Positions 46,489 through 57,398 of a stretch of 64,000 bases of DNA are shown here, one piece after another (positions within the stretch are counted from its first letter, which is position 1; the number at the start of each line of letters is the position of its first letter). The translations under genes were made by a program, and so were the position numbers. Source of the DNA: Hyaloscypha bicolor E (Eukaryota > Ascomycota > Leotiomycetes > Helotiales > Hyaloscyphaceae); contig NW_020194557.1 of the NCBI RefSeq assembly GCF_002865645.1, positions 1 to 64,000 on the forward strand, read 5' to 3'. The notes under the pieces are model-generated. The model saw nothing but the letters and a program-made list of their open reading frames with translations, ran no database searches and was not told the origin of the DNA.

Positions 46489-47872
46489 CTATTCAAGCAT
46501 AGAAGCTTGATTGGTATAAAGCACATCCACCACACTGCTCAACTTCTCAATCGTCGCCAATGCGGAGTCGTATCCCTCATCTCTCTCTGTCTCATCGTAG
46601 ATAATCAAACATCCTGCACCCTGATCCAGAACCCCAATAATCACCTTGTCGAGAATCATCTGACTGAGCTTTCGCTCTACTTGTTGCGTATCGAGTCCGA
46701 CCATCTTGGCAATATGCTCGATTTCAACGCGGGAGAAGGGCTCGATGACTTTGATAAGGTTCTGCTCGAGCATGGCATCGTAGAGACGGCGGAGATGGTT
46801 GCGGATGAAGGGGTCGCTGCCGAGTTCGTGGCGGTAGTCATCAAGGGCTTTCTCGTACTCTTCGAGAGAGCGATTCGAGTGGGCACGAGCGACAGCTTTC
46901 ATAGCTTCCAGGTTCTTTCCGGCGTATTTCAAGGCTTGCTTAGATGTCATGAGCTGGTTGACGTCGTCGGCGAGGTTGAGCATGATTTTGCAGAGGAGCA
47001 TATATTGGAGTGATGCAGTTGCTTTCTCGGGCTCATCTTGAGTGTGGTATCCGTCCAGAGCTTCGATGAAATAAGAGAAGGCGGTGTTGAAGTCCTTGTC
47101 TTCTGCATGCAGCTTGCCGGATTGCATATCCAGTCCTGCTTGGAGAAGAGGCGGTGTATAGACTGACGCTGCAGATGTTCGAGCGCTGGTCAAAGCAGCG
47201 CGACCTTTAGCTACGTTTCCGAGAGCATGATAGACGCGCGATTCGAGGAGTTGGACTTCAACGAGCACAAGCTTGTCATCCAGACGCTTCAATTCTTTCA
47301 GCAGACTGTTGATGAGAGTCAGAGCATCGTAGTAGGATGCTTTGGTCATGTAGAGTTGAACGAGACGGGTTTCGAGGTTTTGTCGAAGGAATCCCCGACG
47401 TTCTGAGGTGGCCCATTCGATGCACGACTTCGTGACGGAGATTTGGGTATCGGTGGAATCGGGGATCGTATGGAAGAGATCGAGCAGTTGTCGGACTATA
47501 GCACTCATAGTCAGCATCTCAGCTTTACGGATGCATTCTTTGTCAATCCATACCAAGCTTTGCTGTCTTTGCTTTCGCAAACGAGGATAACACTGTCCGA
47601 CTCGTGGTGACCAGATCCACCAGCTCATCTGACTTCCTGATTATCATCAGCAATGCTCAACCGGCCATTTGCCATTCCGCGGCGGCTCACTTTTCATCTC
47701 GATACAACTCCCCTAAACTGACCAGCGCGGTCTCATATTCCCGTACAGCGGCGTCTGATGTTACTGAAGGAGGCTTGGAGATTATCTCTTTGTACAGAGC
47801 CTCTGCTTTCCTCGGATCTGTTTTCGTTAACCCCTTCGCCTCCTCTATCCTCGCTGAGTTCGCTGGAGCCAT
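46489..47872 (-). CDS. RPN6: 26S proteasome regulatory subunit Rpn6
   Basis: Three exons on the minus strand (47872-47691, 47636-47554, 47495-46489) give 423 residues, the normal Rpn6/PSMD11 length. Recognisable parts: RKAEALYKEIIS at the N-terminus, DELVDLVTTSRTVLSSF and AKTAKLVRQLLDLFHTIPDS rebuilt across the introns, then SCIEWATSERRGFLRQNLE, the helical TPR-like repeats with YYDALTLINSLLKELKRLDD, and the C-terminal PCI domain (DPFIRNHLRRLYDAMLEQNL, EPFSRVEIEHIAKMVGLD). Rpn6 is a lid subunit that clamps the regulatory particle to the 20S core. It is divergent from Sof1 across 189 bp. The long frame at the start of exon 3 that reads through the second intron is spurious. Confidence 0.95.
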
Positions 47873-48061
47873 CTTGATATGCTGAAGATGGATGTAGTGT
47901 TTATGAAGGGGGAAAATGTTTGGGCCCAGGCGGAAGCTTTGGACGCGGCTGCGGACGGCGCTAATTAATCCCTGCAGGAAATTGTTCAGCCTCCCGGAAT
48001 TTTTTGACGACTGATTTAGCAAAGAACTCATGAAGATGCCACCCAACAACTGACAGCGAAA
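47873..48061. promoter_or_regulatory. Bidirectional promoter of RPN6 and SOF1
   Basis: Only 189 bp separate the two start codons, so both genes must share this control region. I looked for the yeast proteasome element GGTGGCAAA and did not see it. A GC-rich patch (about 47935-47970) and an AT-rich patch follow one another. Confidence 0.7.
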
Positions 48062-49457
48062 ATGGTAAGCACACTTGGTCTTAAATATTTCTGACTTGAA
48101 GCCTAATGAGTATTTGTCTTAGAAAATCAAGGCTCTCTCCAGACCCTCGTCGTCTGCCCAGGCCCCTGGGTCGCATGTCCAAAGACAACCCCGCAATCTT
48201 GACCCTTCCCTTCATCCTTTCGAAAGGGCTCGAGAGTATACCAAGGCCCTCAATGCAACCAAAATGGAGCGTATGTTTGCTGCTCCCTTCATTGCCCAGC
48301 TTGGAAAAGGTCACGTTGACGGGGTGTATACGCTTGCGAAAGATCCGAATTCACTTCAACGATTCGCCAGTGGGAGCGGTGATGGCATTGTCAAAGTTTG
48401 GGATCTGGCAAGTAGAGAGGAAATCTGGAATGCCCAGGCTCATGAGAATGTTGTAAAGGGAATGTCATGGACGAGGGATCAAAAACTACTTACCTGCGCT
48501 GCGGACCGAACGATAAAACTATTCGATCCATATAATACACCATCCGGGACAGCGCCGGCAGCAACCTGGCTTGGAACCAATGCATTTACGAGTTTATCTC
48601 ACCATCGATTAACGAACTCCTTTGCAGCTGCCTCGTCAGTTATCTCGATCTACGATTTGGAAAGGCAGAACGCACCGCCCGAAGTCCTACACTTTCCCAC
48701 GTCAACCGATACCATAACCTCAGTTCGATTTAATCAAATCGAGACATCGATATTAGCCTCAGCTGCAACTGATCGGTCGATTGTTCTCTACGATCTGCGA
48801 ACATCGATGCCGGTGAAGAAAACGATTCTGAACTTTGCCTCGAACTCGATATCCTGGAATCCGATGGAAGCTTTCAATTTTGCTGTCGCCTCGGAAGATC
48901 ATAATATCTACGTCTTCGATATGAGGAAGATGGACAGAGCATTAAATGTTTGCAAGGATCATGTTGCTGCGGTCATGGATGTCGAGTTCTCACCAACCGG
49001 GGAAGAACTAGTTAGTGCTTCTTATGATCGCACGGTACGGTTATGGAGCAGGATGAAAGGCCATTCTAGAGATATCTACCATACGAAGAGAATGCAGAGA
49101 GTGTTCTCGGTCAAGTTTACGCCGGACTCTAAATTCATTCTCTCGGGAAGTGACGACGGGAACATCAGACTGTGGCGAGCTCAAGCTTCGAACAGAGGAG
49201 GAATCAAATCTGCAAAACAACGAACAGCATTGGAGTACAATGAAGCTCTATCAGAAAGATACGCACATATGCCAGAAATTAGACGGATCAAGCGACACAG
49301 GCACATTCCCAAGGTGGTCAAGAAGGCTGGCGAGATCAAGGGTGAGGAGCTCAAGGCTATTAAGCGGAGAGAGGAGAACGAGCGGAAACATACGAAGAAG
49401 CAACATCAACGGAGGAAGAGTGAAAGAGAGAAGATGGTTCTGGCCTCGGAAAAGTGA
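48062..49457 (+). CDS. SOF1: Sof1/DCAF13 U3 snoRNP-associated WD-repeat protein
   Basis: Two exons: the first codes only for the initiator ATG (48062-48064), followed by a GTAAGC donor; the second is 48123-49457. Total 445 residues. The N-terminus MKIKALSRP and the Sof1 hallmark NLDPSLHPFERAREYTKALN with ATKMERMFAAPF precede seven WD repeats (for example GSGDGIVKVWDLASREEIW, ASYDRTVRLWSRMKGHSRD, SGSDDGNIRLW). The basic C-terminal Sof1-like tail follows (RYAHMPEIRRIKRHRHIPK, AIKRREENERKHTKKQ). Sof1 acts in the small-subunit processome, in 18S rRNA maturation in the nucleolus. Without the first micro-exon the protein would appear to start at an internal Met near 48264. Confidence 0.95.
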
Positions 49458-51459
49458 TTTGTACATGGCGAAATGGGCGGAAAATTGGCGTTGGAGGAAT
49501 CTTGGCATTTACATGGCGCTAGAGAAGGATTTGTTGTATGGGATACCAGTAAGATGTTTGTAGTTCTGAACACATCTTGATTTCAGCTTCAGTTCATATC
49601 GGTGACGATGGCTTCGTGTGATAGCACCCTTATGTTCTGGCAAATATCCCAGGAAGAGACTTCAAGGCTTATGAAGATTAGCCTATCCTAGACTTCTTGA
49701 AACCATCCTGGCCTCGCTCATGACGGAATATCAAGTGGTAGATCGATAAATAATACATTGCCTCACTCTCCGCCACGCCATCAGAGCATCCAAGCACTTC
49801 AACATCTTCAATGAACTGGGGTATTTATATGAGCGGATATGAAAAATCTTGTGATGAGTAAAGAAACTGCTTTTGTCTGATGACTCTGATCAGAATCCAG
49901 TATCATCAGGAAGTTATCAAAGTCATTCAATATGTCTCGTATTCTTACATGGATTCCCAGAGGCTGAAGAGAAAGACAAGGAGGCTATGAGCAAGGTGTA
50001 GAAATATTTCAACATCCCGCATGGCGATCCTCTGAATCGAAATAATGTACTGAACCGACTTAGCGCACTGAATCAAATTTCGGCTACATTTGTTGATGCA
50101 GTAAATACATTGTTTAGACACGAAGACCTATACATAATGCCTTCTTGATGAATTTTAAAGCAGAAAGCACTCACTCGCATTAATCTTGGATAAGCCAGTA
50201 TATACCGGCTTCTGTGAGGTCAAGGTGAAGAAGGTGGAGGCATGTGCAATAGTCCCTATGTTGTAAAGGGAAAGGTATACCAGCTTTGTGACTCATGTAA
50301 CTGCTCAAAAATCGTATCAACACTACAGCAATGAGAAATGGGTGCAAGATGTCCTGACTCATGGCATTAGGTAATGCCTAGGACCTTTGGGTTACGGTGT
50401 GAATCAATGTTCCTGTGAAGATAGAACAATGCTTTGCCCTAAGTATTCTCTTACACTCTTCACAACACCCTATCACAGCGCATTTTCCGCTCTTTCCGCC
50501 CCCTATCCCGCGTATCGTCGGTCTCCAGGCCTTCCTTAATAAATCAAAATGCCGAATTCAGCGAAAACCAAAACAAAGGCTTTGTAGTTCAATGGGTAGA
50601 ATACCAACCACATGTTGCTCTTGTAATACTATCGTTAGTTGGGTCTGTCGGGTTTGTTGAGCGTTTGCTTTGCTTGCTTGTTGGGTCTGTCTTACGTTGT
50701 GCTAAGTTGGAGATAGAGGTTCGATGCCTTCTGAAGCCAAATGATTTTTTTGTGTCTTTTTAGTTCGGTACGATATTGGAGAGAGACAAATTTTTGGTGT
50801 TGAAGAGTTTCTTGAGAGGATGGTGCAAAGCGAGCATCACCTAATATCACTTGTGGATGTGGGCGGCGAATAGTGAGGATATACTTTTTACTATCACTAA
50901 TAGGGAGCAAGTATACTCTAAGCACAACAGTGTTGCAAGCAATTAAGGTGGCGGCTAGAAGATTTCTGGAAGACAACGTAATGTGTCAAACTCAGGCCTC
51001 TAAGTATTCTTTTAAACCTATTTGATTTAGAATTGGATAGAATACCACTTTCACATTGTTGAGGATTAAGGTTTTACTTTCTTCTGCCGGTCTAAATATG
51101 TAGATTCACGAAAGAGTAAAGCACCAAGATCAATGATATATATGGGAACTGGCACCTGTGAAATGGGGGGGGGTAGACAGTTTCTAGTGGCAATTAAACA
51201 GATAAAAGGCACCAGCAAGCCGGGAATTCTTCGCCACTCTGGGTACCACGATCATTGTGGATGTAGGAGTGGCACGCCAAAGCCAACCATCAGAAAATCT
51301 AAAACACCGAAAATGCCTGACAAAACCATGGCCAATATTTCCCAAATGGCTAACACTGGCGGCATATTTCATGTGCTTGTCCCTGAATGTCATAGAGCCT
51401 GTGTGACAATGAAAAAGTAAGGCTGGACGTAACAAAGCTTAAACTGGACGACTAATAAT
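49458..51459. other. Long gene-poor interval
   Basis: About 2 kb between the Sof1 gene and a possible membrane-protein gene. Frames are short, and those around 51.1-51.4 kb on opposite strands shadow each other. I see no gene, RNA or repeat that I can defend. Confidence 0.4.
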
Positions 51460-51918
51460 CTATTTTCCGACGATGTCCAAAAGAGCATAGGCCTTGACAG
51501 CAATAAGCCAAATGACAAGAAATAAGCAAGTCTTCACGAACTCCTCGTACATTGCGCTTCTCAAAATACGGGCTTGGTGACCTGCAACAAGAGCGCAAAT
51601 GTAAAGTAAGCAATTGTAAAACTGAAGACAGGAAGGAGACCAGCATGACAAGATATGGGCACATGTCTTTGTTAGGTTTTCGCCGTCAAGCAGGATTAGC
51701 ATGCCTATAAGTACTAAAGTCAGAGGCGAAAGAGTCACGACATTGCCTGAGGGCAACCACGATATGACGGTATGACTATGAGAGGGGAGGATAGAATGTG
51801 TCATCAACTCTGACCTCCGGGCAAAATGAAAAGCAATCAAACATATGGCAAAAAGTGGTATCACACCGAAAGCCCAACAAACGCCCATGAAATGCTGAAG
51901 ATCCCAAACTCCAACCAT
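51460..51918 (-). CDS. Possible small multi-pass membrane protein
   Basis: A 152-codon minus-strand frame with four strongly hydrophobic segments (WAFGVIPLFAICLIAFHFA, VTLSPLTLVLIGMLILL, FYNCLLYICALVAG, CLFLVIWLIAVKAYALL) separated by short polar loops. This is the pattern of a polytopic membrane protein. I do not recognise the family. A further hydrophobic stretch downstream (PPVLAIWEILAMVLSGIFGV, about 51310-51370) could belong to it through an intron. It begins only 33 bp after the Rpc9 stop on the same strand, which leaves little room for its own promoter, so the start may be wrong or the gene spurious. Confidence 0.35.
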   Translation of the reverse strand: MVGVWDLQHFMGVCWAFGVIPLFAICLIAFHFARRSELMTHSILPSHSHTVISWLPSGNVVTLSPLTLVLIGMLILLDGENLTKTCAHILSCWSPSCLQFYNCLLYICALVAGHQARILRSAMYEEFVKTCLFLVIWLIAVKAYALLDIVGK

Positions 51919-51950
51919 GAGTCGTCTACCAAACGAAACTGCACCATCAG

Positions 51951-52500
51951 TTACTCCTCCATTTCTGTATTCTCGCCACCTTGTCTCTCCACTTCCTTCC
52001 TAGCTTCAATGGCATTTTCACTCATGGCATGCCGCTCAGCTTCTCCATCCGGCTTTCCCAAGACCTCGGTGATAATCTCACATATCTCCAACTGCAACTC
52101 TTCTCCCGGAAATCTTCCCTCCATTTCCTCCACAATTGTGTTCAGGTTTTCCGGTTTGGTAGGTCTCAGGTTGAGAATCATGAGAAATTCAGCCTTAGTG
52201 AAATCGTATGGTCGGAGACGTTCGAATAGGGTTCGGATAGTGTGCTCATTGTAGGGGAATGGCTTCGATCCAAGAGGTGAGGGAGCTTCATGGAAATAGT
52301 CAAGTAGCTAGAAAATCCCTGTCTCAGCTTGAGACTTCTTACTGCTTTCGGAGGATTCACACCTCTTTGACAACGGTCTCGAGGTTCCCCGGCCTCCTCC
52401 CTTGCATTTCTTTCTTCGCATATCTTGCCCGCTGCTCCGTCAAATGCGTGTAGACTTCATAGTTGGTCAGCGTGGCCGACTGGGCTTCGAGGATCTTCAT
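51951..52500 (-). CDS. RNA polymerase III subunit Rpc9 (Rpc17)
   Basis: Two exons on the minus strand (52500-52363, 52307-51951) give 164 residues, matching the roughly 160 of yeast Rpc17. The N-terminus MKILEAQSATLTNYEVYTHL is the family hallmark. After the intron come LLDYFHEAPSPLGSKPFPYN, IRTLFERLRPYDFTKAEFL and the HRDC-like core MILNLRPTKPENLNTIVEEM, GRFPGEELQLEICEIITEVLG, followed by a short acidic tail. Rpc9 pairs with Rpc8 to form the stalk of RNA polymerase III and takes part in promoter recruitment through TFIIIB. It is divergent from the PRPP synthetase gene; about 450 bp lie between the starts. Confidence 0.93.
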
Positions 52501-52953
52501 CTTTCGGCAATATATTGCCAGTAGTGACGCGGAATGTCAAGCTTCGAACATCGAGATGTCAAGTCTTTTCTTTCTGCCACCGCCTACTGCACCCCACCAA
52601 AATTTTTACGCAAGCCAGGCCGTTTTCGGCCTAGCTAAGTCGTTTTAGCGTCTGGGCTCTGCAAACCTTACTTGCCCTTGAATCTTTTGAAAGGAAACAT
52701 AAAATTCTGATATCGAACCACCCGCCTCCTCAAATGGACTGCAAACTCCAAGAACAACGTGGCCGCGTTCCCTCATCATAACATCTACTTCCCTCCTCCT
52801 TTCATTACCGCCATCCCTCCCCCCGCCCTATATCTCGACCCCTCGTTCTTTGTTGCCGCGGCTCTTTGCCCACTCTCCAATATCCCGCAATCCACCGAAG
52901 GATATCTCCAGCCTCAATCACACCATAATCCAGCCTCGTCCCGGCATTCCAGC
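52501..52953. promoter_or_regulatory. Divergent promoter of Rpc9 and PRPP synthetase
   Basis: About 450 bp between the two start codons. The right half is C/T-rich (ctccctcc tracts at about 52780-52860), typical of a 5' leader. The frame is open upstream of the PRPP synthetase ATG (from 52759), but that extension is not family-like and is treated as leader. Confidence 0.5.
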
Positions 52954-54345
52954 ATGGTTCGTAATATCGTCGTTCTTGGGGGAAACTCCCATCCCGCTCT
53001 TGTCGAAATCATCTCCAATACACTCGGCGTCCCTCCCTGCAATCGAATTCTGAGTAAATTTTCCGTCGGAGAAAGCCGCCTCGAGATTCAGGACTCAGTC
53101 CGAGGCAAAGATGTCTACATCATCCAGTCTGGAAGTGGTAAGGTCAATGACAATTTCATTGATCTCTGCATTATGATCTCTGCCTGCAAGACAGGATCCG
53201 CAAAGCGAGTCACTGCTGTCCTCCCTTTGTTCCCTTACTCTCGACAACCCGACCTTCCCTATAACAAGATTGGTGCTCCCCTTTCGAAGGCTCCTACAGA
53301 AGTCAACCGAGGTGACTTCACATTCGAAAGCCGCCCTTCTACTCCTGGCCCCGGCCAGCCCCAGAGTGCTGGTCTCAGCAATGGTAGTGGTATGGAGGGA
53401 CTACAAAGAAAGCTGGTCAAGACCTCTCTTGAGCAACAAAATGGAAACTCGTACACAAATGGCATTACGCCACCACGGCGATCCGATACGATTGACTCCA
53501 CGTCATCATTGACGAATGGTCGAGGTCGCGGCAGCTCTTCAGGTTCCCAGACAGGTCCTGCGTTTACCACTCATGATATGGATCCTTCTATGCTTACCAA
53601 AGAGGCCAAGAGTGTTTTCCAGGCCAAGCCAGGATATAAACAATGGGTTGCCCAGGCTGGAACGCTTGTGGCAGATCTCTTGACTTGTGCTGGAGCTGAT
53701 CACATCATCACCATGGATCTCCACGACGCTCAATATCAAGGTTTCTTCGACATTCCAGTGGACAATCTATACGGAAAAGGATTATTGAAACACTATATCC
53801 GAACAAAGATTCCTGACTACAAGGATGCCGTTATTGTTAGTCCAGATGCTGGTGGCGCAAAGAGGGCGACAGCAATTGCGGATGACCTGAATATGGAATT
53901 CGCATTGATCCACAAGGTAAAACTTCCCTTAATTCTTCACTTGCGCAAACTCATATCCCCTTAGGAACGTCGGCCCACCCGTATCACAGACCGACAAAAT
54001 GCCACTATGATGCTTGTGGGAGATGTTGCAAAGAGAGTCTGCATACTTGTTGATGACTTGGCCGATACCTCCAATACAATCACCCGCGCTGCAAAGCTGT
54101 TAAAGAAAGAGGGTGCAACTCAAGTGTATGCCTTGCTCACCCATGGCGTGTTCAGCGGCGATGCTATTGTCCGAATCAATGCCTCGGCATTGGATAAGGT
54201 TGTCGTGACCAACAGCGTTCCTCAGGATGACCATTCCCGTCTGTGTCCCAAGCTGGAAGTTTTGGAGGTCGGCGGACTCTTCGCCGAGGCAATCCGCCGT
54301 GTGCATCATGGAGAATCTATCAGTACACTTTTCTTGGCTCAATAA
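52954..54345 (+). CDS. Ribose-phosphate pyrophosphokinase (PRPP synthetase), Prs1-like with insertion
   Basis: Two exons (52954-53916, 53965-54345) give 447 residues. The enzyme transfers pyrophosphate from ATP to ribose 5-phosphate, supplying PRPP for purine, pyrimidine, histidine and tryptophan synthesis. Seen: [40 protein letters not shown], the PRPP-synthetase core [53 protein letters not shown], and the PRPP-binding loop [15 protein letters not shown]. Between [14 protein letters not shown] and the downstream [20 protein letters not shown] lies an insertion of about 90-120 mostly polar residues ([13 protein letters not shown]), absent from the 310-320-residue enzymes but similar in place to the non-homologous region of yeast Prs1. 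The upstream open extension is not used. Confidence 0.95.
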
Positions 54346-55386
54346 AGCAGAAGCAGGCGTTTCTGGGGAGTCTCGTATGTTCAAGTGGTCAGCATTCATT
54401 CTTTGGCGTTCAGGAAATTAATGGGACTTGGCCATCTGGGTCGTGAGCTTCGCGCCTCGCATACCATGTGTCCTTGATACAGTTGCTATACCCACCAACC
54501 GCTTTGGCGGATCATACCGACTTCCAATGAATTCTGGAAGACATAGACAAGTCATATTTTGGCTTCCACCGAACGCTTTCCCAAGTGCTGGATATGGCGT
54601 GGTCACTTTAGAAAATAAGAGATTTTTTTTGGAGAGTATTGAAATTGGCGTTCAATTGAAAGTGATCTGTGGGTGGTCATGCCGGTTTTCTGTGATGCTG
54701 AAGAAGACATTCATTTCAAATCCAAATATCCTCTTTCTGATTTACCATCGATGAAAATTCAATTTACCGTTACGGGTGCTACGAACCTTTCTACCTACCA
54801 AGACACATGACGTTCAGGCTCGTGCTCGTATTATATACGATACGGTCTACCAAGGAGCAAGGACAGAAAAGCATCTAAACTACGCTTGTTCGGGCCGCAA
54901 CTATCATTAGAACATTTGCAGATCTCAAGCTCAGAGAAAAGCTCTAAAACGGCTCACTTCAACAGAAACGGAGGCATGGCAGCAGTCGCTCTTCTCAGCA
55001 AGGCTTGCCAGCACGAGTTACGGTATGCTTACTTATGAAATGCACCTTCGTCATAAGCTAGTTTCGGATGACCGAAAATAGAACGACGTCTCGTGGCACT
55101 TCTTTCCAAAAGAGCCTCAAGCCACAGCCACAGTCGTTTCTGCCACAAGGTGACAAGAACGGCAGTTGAACAGGAAGGAGCAGACACCTCCTTCCTCCAA
55201 GTATCTAAAAACCTTCCTTCTCTCTTCGTTTTCCTTCTTATTCATCAATACATCATCGACCAACAACAGAATTCATCAACTGCTTCATCAACAACACACA
55301 TTTCATCGATTGCTTCATCAATATAGCACTACTACACACTCTTCACTTTACCGTTGTACCAAACTCTCATCGGACAATCTTGTAAA
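54346..55386. other. Intergenic between PRPP synthetase and secreted-protein genes
   Basis: About 1 kb without a gene. The last 150 bp are rich in catca/tcatcaac motifs (about 55240-55330), a simple-sequence 5' leader of the secreted-protein gene. Confidence 0.4.
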
Positions 55387-56031
55387 ATGTCCACCAAAGC
55401 CGTAATCGTCTCTGCTCTTGTAACAATTGCTGCCGCAATGCCAGGTGCCGCGGCAAAATTGAGCCCTAATTACTTCACCGCGATCTCCAGCCATACTGGC
55501 GTCGAAATCGTCCACCTTCGAGAAATCAGTGCAAGCGGCCAGAGATTCTACCTCAATAAGGCAACGAGTTCTTATTGCCCTCAGGTGAAGAACCTTGACT
55601 GCTCGAAGTGTATGACTTCTTCCCCATTTCATTGTTCCTTCTCATATTGATGCATTGCAGATGGCAATGCTACCGTCTTTGCATACAACTCAGACGGCAC
55701 CATGTCGATGAATGTTGCAGTCCCAGGCGGTCAACAAGTCTACGTCGCTTCTGGTGGTGCTTTGGGTTATACCGGTGTACACTCCGCCAACGTTCCACAA
55801 GATGCCCAGAGAGCAACCTTCAACTACGCTCCTCAGACATCTGATGGTGGAGTCGGCACTTTGACATTCGATAACCAAGGGTTCGTTGTCTGTCCCACTA
55901 AGGATGCGCCTGTCTATCAGGTTTTTGCGTGGACTCCTAAAGATGAGGCCGGCGCATTCAGATGGGACTGTATTGGCATCCGATTTGCATCTGCAAAGTA
56001 CTCCGGCACCTCTTCTTATCAGTACAATTGA
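55387..56031 (+). CDS. Small secreted protein, fungal IgE-binding-protein-like
   Basis: Two exons (55387-55609, 55661-56031) give 197 residues. The N-terminus (KAVIVSALVTIAAAMPGAAA) is a clear signal peptide, probably cut after AAA near residue 23. The mature protein has HTGVEIVHLREISASGQRFY, TSSYCP, and after the intron MNVAVPGGQQVYVASGGALG, LTFDNQGFVVCPTKDA, with YQVFAW and a Cys near the end (RWDCIGIRF). This pattern fits a fungal cell-wall or secreted family annotated as IgE-binding protein, of unknown biochemical function. The donor used (GTATGA) leaves a phase-1 codon joined as Tyr in CSKYGNATVFAYN. Cysteines are few but could form two disulphides. Confidence 0.8.
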
Positions 56032-56329
56032 ACGATGGCTGATGGAAAGAGGCGTGGGTGATGAGAGGTGAGGAGTATTACATATCGAATGGAGGACAAA
56101 GAGAGTGTATGAGTACAAGTTGGGAGCACTAGCATAGCAGGGGAGTATGAAAGCAGACGAGGTTCATTGCATAACTAGAAAGGGGTAGGGATAATTGTAT
56201 GATAACAGGTGGAGAGCATTGTGTAACGAATGGAGTTAAAGGACTTCCATTCATCATCAACGGTTTAATGTCCCAAAATATCGAAGCGATCAATGCCCAA
56301 GCCACACAGCTCACCCATAGACCATCCAA

Positions 56330-57082
56330 TCACATAACCCCACAACCTCCCTCACTTAACCCTCCACCTTCCTTCTTCGTCCCTAACGCTGCTGTCCTAC
56401 AAATATCCTCAAAAGCTTCATGTACTAACTCACCCGAAACAGCAGAACATTCCATATACCTATCGCAGCGCATCTCCTGAGCGATCCTGTAGCCCTCCTG
56501 AGGATAGATAATCCCATTTGGGTCTTCTTCACTTCTCAAGTCTCTCTTGAGCCCCAGTAGAAGCACGGGGAGTTCTTTGACGGAGGTGAACAAGCGGGTC
56601 GTCTCTTTTCGCCACTGCGAAGTTCAGCTCAGCATGGAAGCTGCAAGGTAAGGAAAAGAGAGCGTACCACACGCTGAATGTTAATTAAAGAAAGACGAGA
56701 GGAGAGGTCATAACAGAGCACTATTACATCGGGCTGTAGTAAAGTCCAGTTTTCTGGACTAGCAGTATCGTAGAACTGGAAGCGGTAGGGACGATTGAAG
56801 AATGAGATGTCGAAGATGAAGGGTTGGTCGTTGTCTCGGAGGATTGCTATGGGCTCTTTGGATAAGTGGGAACTTGAGCCTTTGCTTATTCTCCTGTCGA
56901 TCCATGTGAGCTTAGTTTCAAGCAGTGAAAATCAAAGCAAGGGTGCACACCATGAGGCGGGGTAGTGGTGCATGAAAAGAGTTCACACAGCGAACGGAGG
57001 GGGACACATACGATAAAAATGTCGTCTTTCCAACCTCTGTATCTCCTAAGAGTAAGATTGTAACTTCAGGAGGATCAGCCAT
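56330..57082 (-). CDS. Atypical Rho-like small GTPase
   Basis: Three exons on the minus strand (57082-57012, 56893-56668, 56614-56330) give 193 residues. G1 is ILLLGDTEVGKTTFLS. The G3 region reads FQFYDTASPENWTLLQPDVI, so the usual Gly of DxxG is Ser. Next come the Rho-type VLCYDLSSRLSLINI, G4 as LLLGLKRDLR (LKRD in place of NKxD, as in several Rho proteins) and G5 as MECSAVSGELVHEAFEDICR. The C-terminus ends CGVM, a CAAX prenylation signal, so membrane attachment is expected. Rho GTPases direct actin, polarity and cell-wall synthesis. The Ser in G3 suggests reduced GTP hydrolysis or altered cycling. It is divergent from the pseudouridine synthase gene by about 316 bp. Confidence 0.85.
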
Positions 57083-57398
57083 GCCAACTCATAATCTTCT
57101 TCTGATGAAGAAAATAACCCTGCTTGACAATCGAAAAAGGAAGTCTTTATCGTCTATCACGTGGTGATAACAACCTCATCTCAAATTTCGTCCCTGAATT
57201 TGAAGAAATGACTCGACAACACTTGGGGTGTGAGTCCACGAGGGCATGCGGCCATTGCTCCCCAAAACATTGAGACGGTTGGAAGTGACACATACAGCAG
57301 GAACTCACCTCCATATGTCGAGAAGCCGTCGCTGGATGAAGAATATTGCTGCCAGGAAACAAGCACGCGCTCTTTTGCATTCATCTTCCACCTCGAAA

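Noticed and set aside
47496..47628. N-terminal read-through of the Rpn6 third exon
   Set aside because: The sequence encoded there does not resemble Rpn6; splicing exons 1 and 2 gives the conserved protein instead.
50578..50625. tRNA-like stretch (tagttcaatgggtagaat)
   Set aside because: Resembles a D-arm, but no anticodon stem or T-arm pairing could be drawn and no B box follows.
51133..51435. Overlapping plus and minus frames of 83-95 codons
   Set aside because: They shadow one another, and the plus-strand one has no family features; only the hydrophobic minus-strand neighbour is kept at low confidence.
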